Positions 60,522-64,000 of a stretch of 64,000 nt of DNA are shown in pieces. The notes below the pieces were generated by a model. It was not told the DNA's origin. It was given only the letters and a program-made list of their open reading frames with translations, and did no database searches. The first letter of the stretch is position 1; every line of letters starts with the position of its first letter. This DNA comes from an uncultured Cytophagales bacterium (lineage in GTDB: Bacteria; Bacteroidota; Bacteroidia; Cytophagales; UBA9547). Made by a program: the position numbers and the translations under genes. Location of the stretch: contig CAMFLX010000009.1 of the NCBI GenBank assembly GCA_945957555.1, forward strand, positions 23,237-87,236, given 5' to 3'.

Positions 60522-63500
60522 TTAAGCGACTACAAACTTGTATTTATAGGCCTTGCCTCCAACAAAAATATTGATAAAATAAATGCCATTCGCAAGGTGC
60601 GATACATCAATGAAGTTCTTGCCGTTCTTAAGTACATATTTTTCGCCAATGTCTACCCCAATCAAATTAGTAAGAGTAGCATGGATGCTGGCCTGCATAT
60701 TGTCTGGGATCTCTACGTAGAGCCTGTCTTTGGTGGGGATTGGATAAAGTTCTATCTCGTCAGAAATAATATCACTGACAATCAATGACAGTACATTACT
60801 CACCTTAAGTACTATATTTGAGGAGTCTTTGCACCCGTTATTGCCTTCAAGTATGAGCTTGACTATATAAGTACCATTAGTATTATACTCATGAATGTAA
60901 TTATTCATATATCCCACAGAGTCATCTCCTGTGTGCCAAGTAATATATTTAAATGATTGGTTGGTATAAAACAAGTATTTTCCAAAACCGACGTCTATGA
61001 TGTTGAAATCAGTGGCACTTAATTTGTCAACACTTATCTTTACCACGGCTGGGGCACTTTCAAATACATTATCATGATTGGTTACATAAAAAGTGGTGTC
61101 TTTCTCTATTTTTGTAATCCTTATCAGTGAATCAGATTTGATGAAATCACTCATCGACGCGGTTTTGTAAAATTTGTATATAGTACCTGAACCTACTTTT
61201 TGTACTAGGTCCATATTTTTACACACGGTTGCGGTGATTGGATTTGGCTCTAAGGATGTTCTTATTTGCTTATATCGGAGCAGTGCTTTATTGCCATAGC
61301 TTTGAAGGCTCAGTATATCAGTGCCTACTAGATAGGATATAGCAAATGTTTGTGTTTGGTTAATGTCTAAACTGTCTATGGTAACTCCTATGATCGTACT
61401 GATATCTACACCGAGTGAGGAGTTTTGGCCAGCCTTTGTGGAGCTAATACCTGCATTGAGTAGTTGAAGCTTCGCCGTATCAGTAAATTTGCCATTTATG
61501 TTTTTGTTTTCTAATGCTGCAAAAATAGGTTTCTGGCCTGTAAGGATCTTGGAGCCAATATATAGTCCATTAGAAAGGGTGTTATATGCAATAGAAAGTA
61601 AATTCGTAGAATCCCAAATGACCTTATTTTTCAAATAGGCATAAGCATCTTTGGTGCCTAGACTAGGGATATCCCAATCGGTAAATACGGCAGCATTAAG
61701 TCTGTTGATTTTAGTGCCAGAAATGTTTTTAAGTTTATACTCTATAATCACTTGATTCTTATTGTTGGCATCTTTCCAGGCAAATGAGTTTTGTGTCACC
61801 GCTATTTTTACGCCATTTGCGTTGGTATCCACATATTCAGATACAATGTGCCTGTCGGCTAGTCCTGAATTGAGATATTTGACATTTTGGGTTTTCTTAA
61901 AATCGGCCTTGGGATAGTCAATTTCTCTTACACAGTCTGATAGCTTACCTGCATCTGTAGCCAGTATGAGACCTCCTTCATATAGTGAGTTATTGGCTTT
62001 GAGGTACTCCATACCCGAACCTATGGTCGCGTCTTGGTCCGCATATCCGATTCTGCCATTGTTGATGATTGAAAGTGTAATATTGTTGGTATCAAGGTCT
62101 AGGTAATTGATATTTATATTGTTGATAGCAAATGTCTGATAGTCATAATAATCATTGCTTTCGTCTATGTATTCTAGGAGGAATTTTACAGAACTTAGCT
62201 CTGGTGCTGACTTGCCCACCACGAATCGGAATGATTTTTTATTTCTTAAAGAATCATAAGTGTTTAAACTGCCTAGGACTAAAGAAGAATCTAGCAGTTG
62301 AATAAAAGAAGAGTCGCATTTAAGTTTAGCAAAACAACCTGAACTCGTAGGTTTTAGATAATTGGTGAAAGTCATATCTATATTTACCGTGTCACCGATC
62401 ATGAGGTTTGAACCATTCGATGTATATGGATTCATTCGTGTTAACCTCACCGATATGGGATTGCCTGCAAGAGCTGCATACATATCCAACCTTCTACCAT
62501 ACAGATATTTGAAGTCTTTGTATTGAGGCATAGTATCTAGTCGGGTACCTGCCATTCGTAATCTTTCCATCGCTTGAATAGCATCAAGATCTGGGTATTT
62601 AGATCGTACTAGGCCTAAAGCTCCAGCAACCATAGGGGAAGAGAATGAGGAGCCACCATCAAAGGCGATCTTATTGCCATTGTCCAAGATTTGCATGACA
62701 CTTGGTGCAGATAGGTCTACATGGTTTGAATATGTTGCGGCATCCCAAAAGGAATTGCCATAGGTGCCAGCCACTGACAATACATGTTCATAGCTTGCGG
62801 GATAGAAGCTTATATTTGCGTGGGTATTACCAGCCGCTGCCACTACTGCAAGATCATAGTCCAATACCGCAGTATTGATGATGTCTTGATGAATTTGTGA
62901 ATAACCCGAACCTTCAGTCCAGGACAAATTAATGATTTTTAGTCCTTTCATGGCTGCATAAAGGATACTATTGTACGCTGCATCAAGAAAGATAGCTCCT
63001 TGAGATGAAATCTTTAAAGGCATCACCCTACAGTTAAAGCCGGAGCCACAAAGTAAGGTATCATTGTCAGGAGTTGCCGAACAAACGCCAGATACATAAG
63101 TGCCATGAGGTTTGGCTTGAGGATCGGTCATGATGTCATAATCGTTTTGTGCGAAATCCCAACCTAAGAAGTTATCTACATATCCATCATTGTCATTGTC
63201 AATACCATCTAATGTGTCTTTGAAGTTGTATGCAATATTGTCTTTGAGGTCTATATGTGTGTAATCTGCTCCCAAATCAGCTACACCTATCACTACACTG
63301 GTATCACCTTTTTCTATGTCCCAAGCTTTGTATGCATTGATAAGTTTCAGATCTGAAGCATTGTATGCTTTAGTCGTGTCCACCAGTTCGTCATTAGGCA
63401 TGTACATAGGTACGACTTGTGCAACCTGCTCCACTTCTTGAAAATAGCCCGAAGCTTTAAGTTTTTTGATAGTTATGTAAGAGACTTCCTCTGTGAAATT

Positions 63501-63803
63501 CAAACTGAAATATAGGCCGAGATCTATACCACTTGCTTTTCTGGGGCCATTTTTGAGACGAAGAGATTTTATTTTTTCGTGTAAGTTTAACAATGTAGGA
63601 TTGATCAAGGAATTGATCTGTGAGAGTCCATTGTCCTTTAGTGATTTATTGTGCTTTATGGTAGCTGTGGCAAAAGCCTCTTTAAATTCGGGCTTCACCT
63701 TTACCCACAATATTTTGGATTCAAATTGGGGTTTATCGGTCGATTGTGCCGATGATAGTTGTACTCCCAGTAAAATCAACGTAAATAGTATGCGTAGCCT
63801 CAT
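60522..63803 (-). CDS. Secreted S8 (subtilisin-like) peptidase with T9SS type A domain
   Basis: The 1093-residue protein has a signal peptide (about 1-20, ending QLSSAQ), a short propeptide, and a subtilase domain. The catalytic triad is Asp in IGVADLGADYT (about 175), His in KPHGTYVSGVC (about 232) and Ser in GGSSFSSPMVAGA (about 385). A Ca-binding-like insertion, DGIDNDNDGYVDN, follows the Asp. About 500 residues of beta-rich sequence and a PKD-like part come next. The C-terminus (LYPIPTKDRLYVE, then LANGIYFINIFVGG) is a T9SS type A sorting domain. It is a likely extracellular protease. Confidence 0.94.
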   Translation of the reverse strand: MRLRILFTLILLGVQLSSAQSTDKPQFESKILWVKVKPEFKEAFATATIKHNKSLKDNGLSQINSLINPTLLNLHEKIKSLRLKNGPRKASGIDLGLYFSLNFTEEVSYITIKKLKASGYFQEVEQVAQVVPMYMPNDELVDTTKAYNASDLKLINAYKAWDIEKGDTSVVIGVADLGADYTHIDLKDNIAYNFKDTLDGIDNDNDGYVDNFLGWDFAQNDYDIMTDPQAKPHGTYVSGVCSATPDNDTLLCGSGFNCRVMPLKISSQGAIFLDAAYNSILYAAMKGLKIINLSWTEGSGYSQIHQDIINTAVLDYDLAVVAAAGNTHANISFYPASYEHVLSVAGTYGNSFWDAATYSNHVDLSAPSVMQILDNGNKIAFDGGSSFSSPMVAGALGLVRSKYPDLDAIQAMERLRMAGTRLDTMPQYKDFKYLYGRRLDMYAALAGNPISVRLTRMNPYTSNGSNLMIGDTVNIDMTFTNYLKPTSSGCFAKLKCDSSFIQLLDSSLVLGSLNTYDSLRNKKSFRFVVGKSAPELSSVKFLLEYIDESNDYYDYQTFAINNININYLDLDTNNITLSIINNGRIGYADQDATIGSGMEYLKANNSLYEGGLILATDAGKLSDCVREIDYPKADFKKTQNVKYLNSGLADRHIVSEYVDTNANGVKIAVTQNSFAWKDANNKNQVIIEYKLKNISGTKINRLNAAVFTDWDIPSLGTKDAYAYLKNKVIWDSTNLLSIAYNTLSNGLYIGSKILTGQKPIFAALENKNINGKFTDTAKLQLLNAGISSTKAGQNSSLGVDISTIIGVTIDSLDINQTQTFAISYLVGTDILSLQSYGNKALLRYKQIRTSLEPNPITATVCKNMDLVQKVGSGTIYKFYKTASMSDFIKSDSLIRITKIEKDTTFYVTNHDNVFESAPAVVKISVDKLSATDFNIIDVGFGKYLFYTNQSFKYITWHTGDDSVGYMNNYIHEYNTNGTYIVKLILEGNNGCKDSSNIVLKVSNVLSLIVSDIISDEIELYPIPTKDRLYVEIPDNMQASIHATLTNLIGVDIGEKYVLKNGKNFIDVSHLANGIYFINIFVGGKAYKYKFVVA

Positions 63804-63936
63804 AAGTAGTTAAAAACGAAAACATAAAGTTAAAGTTTTTCTAAGTTTAATCCTATGAATGTTGAGGCTGTTTTGTTATTATTAAATAGTAACCTGATAC
63901 TTTTTGAATATTGCTATTATACTCAAATCATAAAGC

Positions 63937-64000
63937 TTAAACCCGGAATACGCATTAGAAATTTACTACGACAAAATGCTAATCAAATTCATTTCGATAC
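63937..64000. repeat. Second, partial copy of the palindromic element
   Basis: The sequence from TTAAACCCGGAATACGCATT to the window end (ATTCATTTCGATAC) matches the right arm of the 4897-5079 element read on the minus strand, differing by a few substitutions and one indel. The rest lies outside the window. Confidence 0.8.

Overview
The window is AT-rich chromosomal DNA from a member of the Bacteroidota. The main evidence is the type IX secretion (T9SS)/gliding core operon gldK-gldL-gldM-gldN, two PorP/SprF proteins, a T9SS plug protein (DUF5103), secreted proteins with T9SS type A or type B C-terminal sorting domains, Bacteroidota-restricted families (DUF2480, DUF4271, DUF4293, PID-CTERM), and recurring TTG-N18-22-TAnnTTTG promoters typical of the phylum sigma factor. 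The genus cannot be named from the sequence alone. No phage, integrase, IS transposase, CRISPR array, rRNA or tRNA was seen.

Layout. 0.3-12.4 kb: housekeeping and repair genes (AHSA1-like protein and AlkC-like glycosylase, proton/sodium pyrophosphatase HppA, DUF493, Tat-exported TIM-barrel protein, DUF2130, SanA-like, lytic transglycosylase, LOG family, Vsr-like nuclease, outer-membrane barrel, TrmN6-like). 12.5-19.7 kb: a PorP/SprF protein, then a leftward set rpmH-rnpA-S41 protease-tsaB-DUF2480 preceded by a lone nuoA, a membrane protein and a polysaccharide deacetylase. 19.8-27.1 kb: saccharopine dehydrogenase, purM, a 1474-residue repetitive T9SS cargo protein and a tiny PID-CTERM protein. 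27.1-36.3 kb: exopolysaccharide genes (SDR, NeuD-like acyltransferase, Wzc-like tyrosine kinase, Wza-like lipoprotein), hemW, an Omp85-family protein and a WecA-like transferase. 36.2-43.7 kb: DUF4271-hemD-porP-gldKLMN, the T9SS core. 43.8-49.4 kb: glgB, rpiB, a candidate EndoU toxin/immunity pair, and DUF4293-lipoprotein-T9SS plug. 49.5-63.8 kb: a large PKD-type T9SS type B protein, an intergenic region that looks like a replication origin, gltX, lspA, tyrA-like, a small membrane protein, chrA, a T9SS esterase, cinA and a T9SS subtilase.

Together the window supplies the T9SS trans-envelope motor and ring (GldKLMN), accessory outer-membrane parts (PorP/SprF, plug) and at least four probable cargo proteins, next to capsule/EPS export genes. 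The items most worth a second look are: (1) a stand-alone secreted EndoU-like RNase followed by a small acidic probable immunity gene; (2) three perfect DnaA boxes in an AT-rich 490-bp gap before gltX (candidate oriC); (3) a ~180-bp nearly perfectly symmetric palindromic repeat with a second, partial copy at the right edge of the window; (4) an easily missed 56-aa PID-CTERM protein; and (5) several promoters placed so close to the start codon that the mRNAs should be leaderless.
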